From Adiantum capillus-veneris (Eukaryota; Streptophyta; Polypodiopsida; Polypodiales; Pteridaceae), in contig CM043962.1 in assembly GCA_014529385.2 (NCBI GenBank), positions 129,146,074-129,210,073 of the forward strand: a stretch of 64,000 nucleotides of DNA. Reading direction: 5' to 3'. The position numbers were made by a program, and so were the translations under genes. Positions 21,881-34,167 of the stretch are shown piece by piece (position 1 is the first letter of the stretch; the number at the start of each line of letters is the position of its first letter). Below the pieces are notes generated by a model that worked only from the letters and a program-made list of their open reading frames with translations, ran no database searches and was not told the origin of the DNA.

Positions 21881-23308
21881 GCCCGTGCTTCAATCTCGAT
21901 CTTTGTTGCCAGCTCTCTGAATGGGTTATTGCTGAGAGTGCTTTGATATGCAATATGCCGAGCAGGAAACTCTTTGGTCATGGGATTGAATATGGAAGAG
22001 TCTACTTAAAAGAATCCGGTCATGATTTCCTCCTCAAAGGTTTGCATGTAGTGTGAGGGCAAAAACATGACTCGCGTATAATCCCATGATGATGTTTCTG
22101 CTGAGAACTTCAGTTTCAAGATTCCAGCATAAGCCTTTGGTTTGAACCACAAACACCTGCCAGGGGTGCTCCGCTGCTTCAATATCATTAAACAACATGA
22201 TACAGGTGATTAGCATTGTGGCAATTTTCACAAGCATTTGGCATCCTAGATCTGGTACCTCCTTCATTATGTTGATGATCTGTTGAGTGTGTGAATCATA
22301 TATTTCTTTGAAGGGAAGAGGTTATTGGATGGCTTTGTTATTACAAGGTAGTTGAGCACTGCAGGTCTCTTGCTTTGCAAGGAATAGAAACTATCCTAGG
22401 ATCACCTTCTGTTGATGGGACAATAGGTCGGGTCGATCCGAAGATGGTGTGGAGCATTCTTGTAATACGTTTCATCTGTTGGATGGAGCTTGAACATTTC
22501 TTTTTCTAGGTGGGTTGATTATCGACGATGATTGTTTGTATATATCTACACAACAATTACATGAACATCTCTGTAATCACCTTTGTGGTTGGGCTCGATG
22601 GTAGTCAACATTTTTTTCCCCATGAGAGAGCCTCCTACCTCATCAATGGAAGTGCAATCATTTCATGCCCCAGATTCTTCACCACTTTATCACGTGTGAT
22701 CATGAGAAGGGAAAATGATTCCAACATCTTGAATTCATATTGCAGATATTATTTGTGTAAAGGATCACTTACTTCCGATATCCACCGTTGAATTTCATCT
22801 TTGGTAGTTTCAAAGATTGGTGTATTGGCTAGATCTTCAAACTCATGCATTGTTATTTGTGTGCTTGTACTGGGCACATTTATGTGTTGAGTTTCCAGTG
22901 TCACCTGTCCTTGTCCTATTGTTTGAGAGACTTCTACAAGGACTGGCTGGGCTCGCATCATGTTTACGGTCTGATCTTTTATGGTTGAAACGTCATGCAT
23001 ATGTCGTGCACAGAGCAGCCATGTCCTCCTTTGCCTTGGAAAGTTGTTTCTGTAGGTGTTCAATCTCCTCATCTTTAGCTTTTGTATAGCTCGATGCCCT
23101 ATTGTTAGGATTTTTTTATCGTACTGTTGATCTTGAGCTAGCGTAGTCTTTAGATCTTGTATTTCTTGTGTCAGTGAAGTTGGTTTAGGTGACGTACCCG
23201 TTGAGGTTGGCATCTCTTGCAAGGCTAAGAGTTGTGTAAGAGTCTTGCTTACCACCGCATACGACTCTCCAAGTTTTTTGTTTTGATGCTTCTCTTTGGC
23301 CAACATGC
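21881..23308 (-). pseudogene. Coiled-coil ORF, C-terminal half (Gypsy copy C)
   Basis: Colinear with 2220-3150 and 29720-31110. It includes an open stretch 23306-22749 with KEKHQNKKLGESYAVVSKTL, a coiled-coil-like part. It stops abruptly at about 23308, where internal-leader and polypurine sequence follows, so the 5' half of the ORF is deleted. Confidence 0.68.
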
Positions 23309-23425
23309 CTAAAAGAGCTCATGAAAAAAAAAAATTATTAAGAAATAATTATTTACAAAGTTATGATCTTCGTCCTACAAGTTATGAACATCTTGTTGTC
23401 TTTGTCTTAATCCCCCCTTCCTATT
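23309..23425 (-). other. Leader scrap with internal polypurine tract (copy C)
   Basis: Short piece matching 19760-19880, with AGGAAGGGGGGA at 23411-23422. It joins a truncated coiled-coil ORF to the second protease-like ORF. Confidence 0.7.
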
Positions 23426-24790
23426 TTGAGTTGTCCCAGACGAAGATATGACATGGTGCATGGGCTCGAATTATGTGTCTGTGCGAGGCTGTGTAATGTG
23501 GCCCTATCGTGCAAATTGAAAAGATGCATGGGTAACAAGATGCACGATAGGGCCATGCAATGTGACCCTATCGTACAAATTGAAAAGATGCATGGGGTAA
23601 CAGAATGCTGTGTAAAATGTGGGTCCTTAACGGTTTGTTCAGTGTCTTTTGTTGGCGAGGTTGCTTTAAAGCTACTATGCCCGAATAAAAGAATTTGGAT
23701 AAGACATGCTTTTTCTTTGATGGTAGAGACTGGTAACCTTGACATGATATCTCGGCGTTGGTGTGACTTGTTTTGGAATCCATTTGAGTTGGCGTGATTG
23801 GTACCTTGGAAACTATGTTTGTTGGTGGTGTTGCTGATGTTGTTTTGGTCTCCATTTCCATGTTGTTGGTGCAAGTAGCTTTTTGATTTGTCAGATAGCT
23901 TTGATATCCAAGGAGAAGTGTCTAATTGGCCATTGGAAGTTTTTTTTCTTTGTAATGAGCAGGCTTTGTGTTTGAAGAAGTAGACCCGATTAGTTGTTTT
24001 TGAAAAAGTGTAAAATTGCTTTTACGAATCCATAATTGTTTAGGATTGGATTGCATCACTGCTTTCTTGACCCAAACCTTTTTGACTGCCTTGGTTGAAT
24101 GCGAAGGTTTAGGTTTATGTTCTCCTAAAAGAGGCTGAATTTCCCAAATGTGATCCGTTTGCGCCAATGAAGTAGTGAAGGAAGTGTCATGGAGGTGGAG
24201 TTGTAATGTGTCATCCTACCAATTTGGTGTTGCCTTGTATGTGCGCATCCACGGTACTCTAAGAATCACTGCCTCATATTAAGATCTGCATCTTTCATTA
24301 CATTAAATTGGTGAGGGAAGATTTGACCGTCCACATCGATTGACAAATTGGCTTGACCCATGCTCAGCATCATCCCTTGATTTGCTACCTTGAACTCAAT
24401 TTGGTTTGGTGTTAGTTTTGTGGCCATTTTCAAGAACGCGGAGTATTTGATGACATTGGTTTGTGCTCTGGTGTCTACTAGTGCTTGTTCGATGGAGCCA
24501 TATGGGAGTTCAAGGATAATTTGTACATCCATACCACCAAGCCATGTAGGTTTCATCTGAATTGATGCTATTGGAGGAGGATTGAGGCCTTTACATTGCC
24601 ACCGATTTTCCTTATGGTTTTCTTGTTCCTTCCACTTTACTGTTCTAATTCTGGCTTCCTCTCTAGCATGTGCTTGAATAGCCTGGGCTTGTTTTTTCCA
24701 CTGTACTGTCGCATGAATTGTTTGTAGCTCTTCTTGTGTCAATGGGACAAGATACATTTTTAACCTGCACCCACTTATCCAATTAGGCAT
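23426..24790 (-). pseudogene. Gypsy copy C: second protease-like ORF
   Basis: The longest version of this ORF. 24790-24266 is open (174 residues): MPNWISGCRLKMYLVPLT, a linker, VQIILELPYGSIEQALVDTRAQTNV, then SMGQANLSIDVDGQIFPHQF. After a frame change it continues to GEHKPKPSHSTKAVKKVWVKK (24167-23922) and the Asn-rich tail (23861-23568). The DT-x-A motif has Arg in place of Gly. A degenerate tandem motif (cctatcgtgcaaattgaaaagatgcatggg) is duplicated near 23500-23600. Confidence 0.6.
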
Positions 24791-26740
24791 CTCCGTGCCA
24801 ATGTTGCAAGTTTGATGGCACCACTTTGCGACATGTCATGTATTACAAAAGGCCCCATCCCTTGCTTTTTGAGTTTTTGGAGTGTTGTTTTAGGGTATAC
24901 ACCAAAACGTAATCCCCTTTTTGGAATTCCTTGCTAATTATGTGTTGGTCATGAAAAGCCTTCATTTGTCATTTTTGGGCATATATCCCTATGATCGCCT
25001 TTAATCTAGTTTCATCTAGTTGTTCCAAGATGTCTAGCCTTTTAGATAATTCATGTCTTTTCCAACCTAGCTATGTTGCGACTCGAAGTGTGGGAATCAA
25101 GAATTACATGGGTTGGATAACATTGATCATGAACACAAGGTTAAATGGAGAGGTTCCATTAGAGTTTTAAATGCTACCATGTAAGCCCATGATGAGTGTA
25201 GTCCTTGAGTCACTCAATGTTTTGGTTAGCACCGTGCATAATATATTATTGGTACTCGTTGCTTGCCCGTTAGCTTGGGGGTAGTAGCGAACTCATTTGC
25301 GATGAATCACCATGAATTCATCATGTAAGCTTTCAATGAGGGTGTTCACAAAGTGTGTTCCTCAATTGCTCACAATCTCAATGGGTAGACCGTATCTAGT
25401 GAAGATGTTTTCAAATAGGAATTGTGCCGTAGTACGTGCATCAATTTTTTTTGTTGCCTTTGCTTACACTGACTTGCTCAAATAATATGCTGCTACTATG
25501 ATATATTGGGCATGCGTGCGGTATGCAGGAGGTATGATGGGGCCTATAAAAATCTATGTCCCACTTGGCAAAGGCTCGAACGCCTATCATTGGGTGTAAT
25601 GGAATTTCATCTCTCTGCAGAGGTGCTTTCGTGCTTTGAAATTCATCACACCATTTTACATATGTCTCTGTGTCTGTGAACAGTGTTGGCCATAATATTC
25701 CAGCATGAAGTATCAGCTTTGCAGTTTTTTCAGTAAAAAATTTCCACTAGCTAGCCTGAATGTACTTATTCTAGGATGGTGAAATATTTGCTTCAGTAGC
25801 ACACAATCTTAATTGATAGTTCTTTCTCTACCGGTACAGTTGGTTTAAAATCAACACATAGTGATTTGCTTCCTCCTCTATAGTTCTCATTTGTTCCTTA
25901 TTCAATCCCTCTGGGAAGGACTTGGCATTTAAATACTCAATAATGTAAGTACTCCATTTGGGTGCTCCAGTTACTCTGAAGAGTGTGTTCCACTGGCGAT
26001 TGTGTTTTATAGGCTTCAGATAATTTTACGTAATCATGGATACTTTTTTCCATGTTTAGCCAGTAGACCCCAAGTATCATTAGTCTTTGGTATGTTTGTG
26101 TTTTCCCATTATGAAACCCCGTGTGTTATATATGAGAAAGTTTCAGGTAGTATGTTTTATCGTCTGGTTGTACACATAGTGTCAAAATCTTGTCATTACC
26201 TTTCTTGTAAAGCCTTTTAGCTAAAAGCTAGAGATTTTTGGTCTGATGAATGATTGATGGTTGTCTTTCTACCTGTAATGATCCTATGGTGAGTAGAGGG
26301 ATGACCTTTTTGCTCCACCTTGGAATTAATTCAATGTTAAACAGATAAGAATCTAAAAGGTCATCATCAATATCTTCGGGTGCTTCTCCATGGAACCATC
26401 TCAAAAGATGATTGGCTCTCTTATGTGTTGTTCCTTTCTTTACGACTAGGGTGAAATCAAACTCAAGTAATATTATAAACGAGAGAGGAATCCTTCGAGT
26501 GTTGCAAGGTTTGTTTACCAGATACAATAGTGCTTCGTGATCTAGGAAGAAAATAAAAATTTTCACAAGAAGGTAATATCTAAATTTTTTGACAGCATAT
26601 ATCATTCGTTGGCCCTCTCTCTCCGTAGCGGTATAATTTTTCTCTGCGTTGTTTAGCTACCTACTTGAATAACAAATGGGAAAATATAATTTTTTCTCTC
26701 TAGGTTGAGCTAATGTGCACCCTATGGAATAGGCTAATGC
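24791..26740 (-). pseudogene. Gypsy copy C: integrase, RNase H and start of RT, decayed
   Basis: Minus-strand order, high to low: RT edge (about 26740), RNase H end (26605-26228: DHEALLYLVNKPC, LEFDFTLVVKKGTTHKRANHL), integrase zinc/core region around 25700-25200, and integrase C-terminus to about 24850. Many stops. Similarity to copy B ends at about 26740. Confidence 0.7.
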
Positions 26741-28750
26741 ATCTACCAACACAGTAAACCTTTTTTCTTTTTGCAGAAGGGATGCATACAATTGACAAGT
26801 AATGAGTCATAGTGCACTTCATGCTCATTTTATCTTTGAATATCTTACAACAATCAATGTACAAGTAGATGATGTTGATTCTTGGCAAATAAGACTCATA
26901 GGATATAAATCAAAGTTGGGACCAAACATAAATTCAAAAGTCTTTTGTTAATTGAGATTATAAGCAAATAAGAAATCAATTTTTCTTTTTGACAATCACC
27001 TAGGATCACCTAGGTGAAAGAAAGAGGTCAGTCTAGAGGCAAGGGTAATTGTAGGCATTGTAGAATCAATCAATGGTAGTGTAGTGATACACGTAGTTGT
27101 TATTTTTTATGATTAGCCTAGGCATGCATAAGTAAATTGTTACAAAAGACAAATAGACATTAAAATGGGAAAATTGTTGACATGTAAATTAAGTAATTAA
27201 GCATCTTCTAGTGATATCATTGAGGACAAGTCTTTGGTGATGTCTCAATGTAGCAATGATATATGATGTGTGGATTTGAATGCTTTGAACCACACGGGAA
27301 ATCATAGTAAAAGACTTTAGGAAATATGTAAGGGAACCTCCACACGAAGAGGTGGTAACTATTTTGAGCTACCCCCTTGCACCCTCCACTAACTGCACCT
27401 CAATGAGGTCTAGTTGCAAAAGAAACATATTACCCCCACCCTCTGGCACATGTGTGTGAAACTAGTGAAATCACATCAATCTCATCAACCGCTCTTTTAT
27501 GGTTACCCCCTTGATGTGGGGGATACCTAATATAAACATTTGCAAGTTTTTTACATTAGGTACTCACACATGTATGCTAATAAAAAGCACAAGTTGGTCG
27601 AAGGTGGTTAGAGATTTAGTAGGTTGGACCAATTTTGGAGTTAGTTTTATGAAGGAAAATCTGATGAAGATGCTTTTTGGAAAAGGGGAGAGCAAAGGGA
27701 AAAAAGGGTGAGTGCTAAGTGGCGGTCGTGATAGACCAAGCTATAATAAGTACCGCTTTCAACGTGTGGGTGGGAGAAAAAATGCTTTTTTCTTTGAATA
27801 AGGATAGGGTTGTTTAATAGACATGGCCGCAATTGGGAGAGTGTGGTTAGAGATATAGTAGGCTCTTTGAATTGTGGCTAAGCATGGCAAAAACAAGATG
27901 GTACATAAAAAATTTGTAAAGGCACGTGAATTTGAGGAGAAAAACAAATATGTTTACATAATAAAAATTCTAAGTAAAAATCACCTTATTTGATGCATTT
28001 AGATGTGGGGAATCCTAGAAGGACTATGTCTATGATGACTACACATTGCTACAAATAGAGTGTAACCTTCATTAGGAATCACATAGGTAGATGGTGGGGT
28101 CAATACCTTTAGAGAGATTCCTTGCACTGGTCCGTGTAGGACTAGCTTCTTAAGAGAGGTGCTTTGCATAGGTTCTCTTTGGAGCCCATAGGTTGAGGAT
28201 TTCCAAAATTACCACGAGTAACAAGTGCCACGTGTGGGCACAATAGAGCAATTTGAGTTCAAAATTCTTGTCAATCATTTCAGAGTCTTGTAACTTTGTA
28301 TCTAAATGTGAATCTGAACCAATTGTATTAAGTTCTACTTTGAACTATATTCCGTAATCAAAATCTAAACCACATTTTGAGTGTCTCATTTAGTGTATTA
28401 TAATATGAGCTTGTCTGTCCATTTTAGTTCAGTCATTTGTCAGAAGTATGGTGACAGTCTAGTCTGAACTTGTCATCCGAAGTCTACTTTGTCTAAATTC
28501 TATGCCATGTGATGATCTGACCTCTAGTAATTCATTTCATCATGTGACATCCAAGTCTAATTGTTCACCAACTCTGATTCTAACTCTAGATTACCTACCA
28601 AGCCTCCAACTCATTCCATTTAGGTGATCACGGTGGTGAGATAAAGCTCTTGATAGAAGCAAGTCTCCCAAGTTAGGACTCAATGTTAGCCAGCCATTCA
28701 CAATTCTGCCCAACTCGAGGTAGGATTACATGTAAAACCCAGGCATCTGG
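26741..28750. other. AT-rich spacer, no gene seen
   Basis: About 2 kb without a credible coding frame; open frames here are short and have no recognisable motif. It separates rearranged copy C from the 3' LTR of copy B. Confidence 0.5.
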
Positions 28751-29590
28751 TGTTAGCGGATCATCGTGACGGACGTCTACAACATAGCTATCTGGCACTA
28801 ACATATGTCAATAGTGAGGGAAGAGACTCACAATGAGGCACGAAGACTCTTCAAGATTGTCAGTCTCAAGAAGTGAACCTACGAAACTACACGATTAACG
28901 ACTTTTAGAAAATCTATCACTCTCTAGTCCGAAAATCAGTCTATGTCCAACCTCATCGCTCTAGGTCATCACACCTTTTCTACATCCAACGGATAGCAAC
29001 AAAACTTAAGGAGGAGTATTACAACACCTAAAGACACAATTCTACCAAGTCCAGTGGTCACCTTGGAAGGTGCCAAAATTTTGATCCATCCCAAAAAATG
29101 TGCATAAAACTACAACAAAACTATTTAGAAAGGTAGCTCTATAGTATAGAAACATTCTTCCAAGGTCAAAACATCAAAATATAACCATGTTAGCACTCAA
29201 ATCCACACATTTAGCTCACAAAGAGGTTGTTGTAAACCACAAAAACCTGAGAATGGTTACACTTAGATTAAAGAGCAAGAGTCAAAGAGAAAGATTGATT
29301 ACAAAGTGTAGCAGGCTTAGAGCTCACAGTCGACGTCAAAAAATCCTCCTAGATAATGATAATGTTCCCTTTCAAATTAAGGGTTTTGACTCAAAAACTT
29401 GGGACCCTTTCCCACATCCATTGGCCAAGGCTTGTAGATTCTAAGTGGGAAATAGAGAATAATAGGTTATAATACACTTCAAGAATTATTACTAGCACAA
29501 TTACAAGGCTTTAAAAAAAAAGAATTGAATACTGCAAAGTGTGACGTGTAGTCGGGTTTTTAGGTGACAGTCCATTGTATCCACCAAACA
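28751..29590 (-). mobile_element. 3' LTR of Gypsy copy B (840 bp)
   Basis: Begins TGTTTGGTGGATACAATGG on the minus strand at 29590 and ends CGCTAACA at 28751. Aligned with 46888-47709 along its length. It retains about 75 bp (near 29430-29505) missing from the 5' LTR. Confidence 0.85.
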
Positions 29591-29602
29591 TTCCCCCTTC
29601 CT
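29591..29602 (-). other. Polypurine tract of Gypsy copy B
   Basis: AGGAAGGGGGAA on the minus strand, directly before the 3' LTR. Confidence 0.88.
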
Positions 29603-31164
29603 ATTCATTGCACGTCCTCGTGCAACTACATTTGTGGTTGGGCCAATGACTGTAGTCTTTAGTAGTAAGTCATTCTTTTCTCTAGCGTCCCTATGATTCA
29701 CCTAAATTTCTGTGCTCGTTCTTCGATCTTGATCTTTGTTGCCAGCTCTTTGAATGGGTTATTGCTGAGAGTGCTCTGATATGCTGAAAATTCCCTTGTC
29801 ATTGGATTGAATATGAAGGAGTCAACTTCAAAAAATCCGGTCATGAATGCCTCCTTGAAGGTTTGCATGTAGTGTGAGGGCAAAAACATGACTCGCGTAT
29901 AATCCCATGATGATGTTTCTGTTGGGAACTTCAGTTTCAAGATTCCAGCATAAGCCTCTGGTTCCAACCAGAAACACCTTCCAGGGGTGCTCTGTTGCTT
30001 CAATATCATTAAACACCATGATACAAATGATTAGCATTTTGGAAATTTTCACAAGCATTTGGTATCCTAGATCTGGAACCTCCTTCATTATAATGATGAC
30101 TCCTTTGAGTGTGTGAATCATATATTTCTCTGAAGGGAAGAGGTTATTGGCTGGCTTTGTTATTACAAGGTAGTTGAGCACTACGGGTCTCTTGCTTTGC
30201 AAGGAATAGAAACTATCCCAGGATCACCTTTTGTTGATGGGACAATAGGCCGGGTCAATCCAGAGATGCTGTGGAGCATTCCTGTAATACATTTCATCTT
30301 ATGGACGCAGCTCAAACCATTCTTTTTTCTAGGTGGGTTGATTATCGATGATTGTTTGTATCTATACAACAGTTACATGAACATCTCTGTAATCACCTTC
30401 GTGGTTGGGCTTGATGGTAGTCATCATTTTTTTCCCATGAGAGAGCCTCCTACCTCATCAATGAAAGTGCAATCATTTCATGCCCCAGATTCTTCACCAC
30501 TTCATAAGGTGTAATCATGAGAAGGGAAACTGATTCCAACACCTTAAATTCATATTGCAGATATTCTTTGTGTGAAGGATCACCTACTTCCAATATACAC
30601 CACTGAATTTCATCTTTGGCAGTTTCAAAGATTGGTGGATTGGCTTGATCTTCAAACTCATGCATTGTTGTTTTTGTGCTTGTACTGGGCACCTCTGTAT
30701 GTTGAGTTTCCAGTGTCACCTATCCTTGTCCTATTGTGTGAGAGACTTCTACAGGGACTGGCTGGGCTTGCATCATGTTTATGGTCTGATCTTTTATGGT
30801 TGAAATGTCATGCAATATGTCATGCACAGAGCGGCCATGTCCTCCTTTGCTTTGGAAAGTTGTTTTTGTACCTGTTCAATCTCCTCATCTTTAGATTTTT
30901 GTATAGCTCGATGCCCTATTGTTAGGATTTTTCTATCGGCGTACTGTTCTTGAGATTGCGTAGTCTTTAGATCTTGTATTTCTTGTGTTAGTGAAGTTGG
31001 TTTAGCAGACGTACTCATTGAGGTTGGCATCTCTTGCAAGGCTAAGAGTTGTGTAAGAGTCTTGCTTACCACCGCATACGACTCTCCAAGTTTTTTGTCT
31101 TGATGCTTCTCTTTGGCCAATTCTTCCTCTAGTCGTTGCTGCTCTACCTGCAAGGTCATGTTTA

Positions 31165-32454
31165 TTTCATTGAATGCTTGAACTTCGTTGTAGTAAGCAG
31201 CATTCTCTCGTTCTCTCTACAGTTCTTACTGGAGTTGTATTTGAACTGATCAATCTAACTCCTCGATCCTGTGTTACAGCTCGAGATTGTCTTTGGCAGC
31301 TTTGGTTGCCTCTTTCTTGGTGTCTTCTAGCTCCAATTTGTGCAAGTTGTAGAGGGGTCTTTGACATTGAAATTGGAGCTTTATTTGTTCTAAATGTGCA
31401 TCACTTTCAAAGGACCTGATCAGTTTTGCCCCTTCATCTACCATAGCCTGCAAATGAGGTGACCTTGGCTTTTGTTGTTTCCCTTGAGCTTGGTCAGAAG
31501 TGCCATCCTCTATTGTCTATGTTTCTTCTGTTATCTTTGCTTGTTCATGTTGTGCTTCATGATCAACTCGAGTCATGGTGATCTTTAGAATTGAATGCTT
31601 GAACTTCGTTGTAGTAAGCAGCATTCTCTCGTTCTCTCTACAGTTCTTACTGGAGTTGTATTTGAACTGATCAATCTAACTCCTCGATCCTGTGTTACAG
31701 CTCGAGATTGTCTTTGGCTGCTTTGGTTGCCTCTTTCTTGGTGTCTTCTAGCTCCAATTTGTGCAAGTTGTAGAGGGGTCTTTGACATTGAAATTGGAGC
31801 TTTATTTGTTCTAAATGTGCATCACTTTCAAAGGACCTAATCAGTTGTGCCCCTTCATCGACCATAGCCTGCAAATGAGGTGACCTTGGCTTTTGTTGTT
31901 TCCCTTGAGCTTGGTCAGAAGTGCCATCCTCTATTGTCTCTGTTTCTTCTGTTATCTTTGCTTGTTCATGTTGTGCTTCATGATCAACTCAAGTCGTGGT
32001 GATCTTTAGAATTGAATGCTTGAACTTCGTTGTAGTAAGCATCATTCTCTCGTTCTCTCTACAGTTCTTACTGGAGTTGTATTTGAACTGATCAATCTAA
32101 CTCCTCAATCCTGTGTTACAGCTCGAGATTGTCTTTGGCTGCTTTGGTTGCCTCTTTCTTGGTGTCTTCTAGCTCCAATTTGTGCAAGTGTCTTCTAGCT
32201 CCAATTTGTGCAAGTTGTATAGGGGTCTTTGACATTGAAATTGGAGCTTTATTTGTTCTAAATGTGCATCACTTTCAAAGGACCTGATCAGTTGTGCCCC
32301 TTCATCTACCATAGCCTGCAATTGAGGTGACCTTGGCTTTTGTTGTTTCCCTTGAGCTTGGTCAGAAGTGCCATCCTCTATTGTCTCTGTTTCTTCTGTT
32401 ATCTTTGCTTGTTCATGTTGTGCTTCATGATCAACTCGAGTCGTGGTGATCTTT
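31165..32454. repeat. Tandem triplication, 421-bp period
   Basis: The segment around ctcgttctctctacagttct recurs at offsets of exactly 421 bp (anchors 31174, 31595, 32016). Copies are nearly identical, so the event is recent compared with the element. 421 is not a multiple of three, so each extra copy shifts the frame. Copy A has one unit (about 3230-3640). Confidence 0.92.
32162..32213. repeat. 26-bp tandem duplication
   Basis: gtgtcttctagctccaattt... occurs twice back to back (32162-32187 and 32188-32213) inside the third 421-bp unit only. Confidence 0.9.
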
Positions 32455-33696
32455 AGAATTGCGGCCTCTTCCTCTTGAACTGTTTGTTTTGTTGGCAGCA
32501 CTTTGTCCATTGTTTGTTCAAGTATGTTCATAGTGTGCTCCTTCTGTTCCTTTTCAGCCTCTAAATCAGCTGATTCTTGAGTAAGGGAAGGGATGTTTGG
32601 GTTGGTGATGTCATGCTTTCTATATGACTTTCAAATGTGTCTAATCCACCTTCCTCCTCTTGATTTTTTGCTTTGTTAGTTTTGTCCGTCTCCTCTCTCT
32701 TAGTAGACTCGTCAGATGATTCAAGATCAATGATGTGTGGGTGTTTTGGTTCTTCTCTTTCCCTTTGTTCCATCTTGCATTTAAGCTTGTTCTAAATCCG
32801 TTGTCGCATATTGCTAACCATATTCAGAATTTTCGTTGCCTTGGTGATGGTTTGTTTTCTATATGACTTTCAAATGTGTCTAATCCACCTTCCTCCTCTT
32901 GATTTTTTGCTTTGTTAGTTTTGGCCATCTCCTCTGCCTTAGTAGATTTTCCAGATGATCAAGCTCATTGACTTGTGGGCTTTTTATTCTTCTCTTTCCC
33001 TTTGTTCCATCTTGTGTTTAAGCTTGTTCTGAATCCGTCGCGGCATATCACTGACATCTTTTTGCTACCTCTTTTCTTCTTCGCTATTTGATTCTTTCTA
33101 GAGGTTCAGCCTTGTATTTCAGAGGTATGTTCTCCTTGTCCTCTCTTTCATTGTTGTCTGCTTCCATTCCAAGGCTTCTTTTTTCCTTATGCCTTTGTTG
33201 GTGGAGTCTTTCCTTTTGTGCTTGAGCTTCTTCCATAGTTCTCCATGCCTGTGTAATGGGAAGTGCTTCTGTAGCCTTGGTTGATCTTACCTTTACTCTT
33301 GTTTGTCTTTTGTGAAACTCGTTTTCTTTTCCTTCCCGTGAAGATTGATACTCTGAGGGAGTTTCTCTATCCTTTGATTTAGCTTCATCATTCTGTGCAG
33401 CATATCTGATTTTGTTTTCGCGTTGTCAGAGTCATGTTTTTTGAGCTTTGCCCCATTTGCTTTGTATTTGATTGTCGTTTTGTAGGTGGTCCTGCCTCAT
33501 CTTCACCGCTCTTTTGGATTTAAGAATTAGATCCAAGTGTGCTTTTTCAGGTGGTAATTCATCAATCATGCCTAAGGCCAGGTAGGCAATTCTGGTAAGC
33601 ATTGGTCCAACATTCATGTATGATTTGCTTTTATGACTCCCTTTGATGTTTGCTTCCACTAAATTGTCAAGGATGTAATTTCCAAAGTCACAGAGC

Positions 33697-34167
33697 TGAC
33701 CACCCTTTTTTCTGCCAGCCCCATTGCAATGACCACTTCCATATGCAAGATTGGTTCCGTGTATCACGGTGGATTTTTCAGTTTGAAGTATTGCAATATT
33801 GGTTGTAGAGGCAGCTCCGTCTCGGAGTAGATGAGATCTTGATAGGTCAATTTGTGTCCCCTCTGCTTGAGGAATCCCTTGTCAGCGATATTGACTGTAG
33901 AGGCAACTCCGTCTCGGAGAAGATGAGATCTTGATAGGTCAATTTGTGCCCCCTCTGCTTCAGGAATCCCTTGTCAGTTGACCACCCTTTTTTCTGCCAG
34001 CCCCATTGCAATGACCACTTCCATATGCAAGATTGGTTCCGTGTATCGCGGTGGCTTTTGCACTTTGAATTGTTGCGATATTGACTGTAGAGGCAGCTCC
34101 GTCTCGGAGTAGATGAGATCTTGATAGGTCAATTTGTGTCCCCTCTGCTTCAGGAATCCCTTGTCAT
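33697..34167. repeat. Compound local duplication in the coiled-coil ORF
   Basis: A block of about 80 bp (ctccgtctcggagtagatga...) appears at about 33806, 33896 and 34087. A block of about 75 bp (ttgaccaccctttttt...) appears at 33697 and 33977. Copy A has single versions. Confidence 0.8.

Noticed and set aside
27499-27947. Small open frames on both strands in the AT-rich spacer
   Set aside because: No motif, no splice context and mutually overlapping; no support for a gene.
29187-29444. 85-residue plus-strand open frame
   Set aside because: Lies wholly in the Gypsy LTR and is matched by a similarly meaningless frame at 47458-47670.
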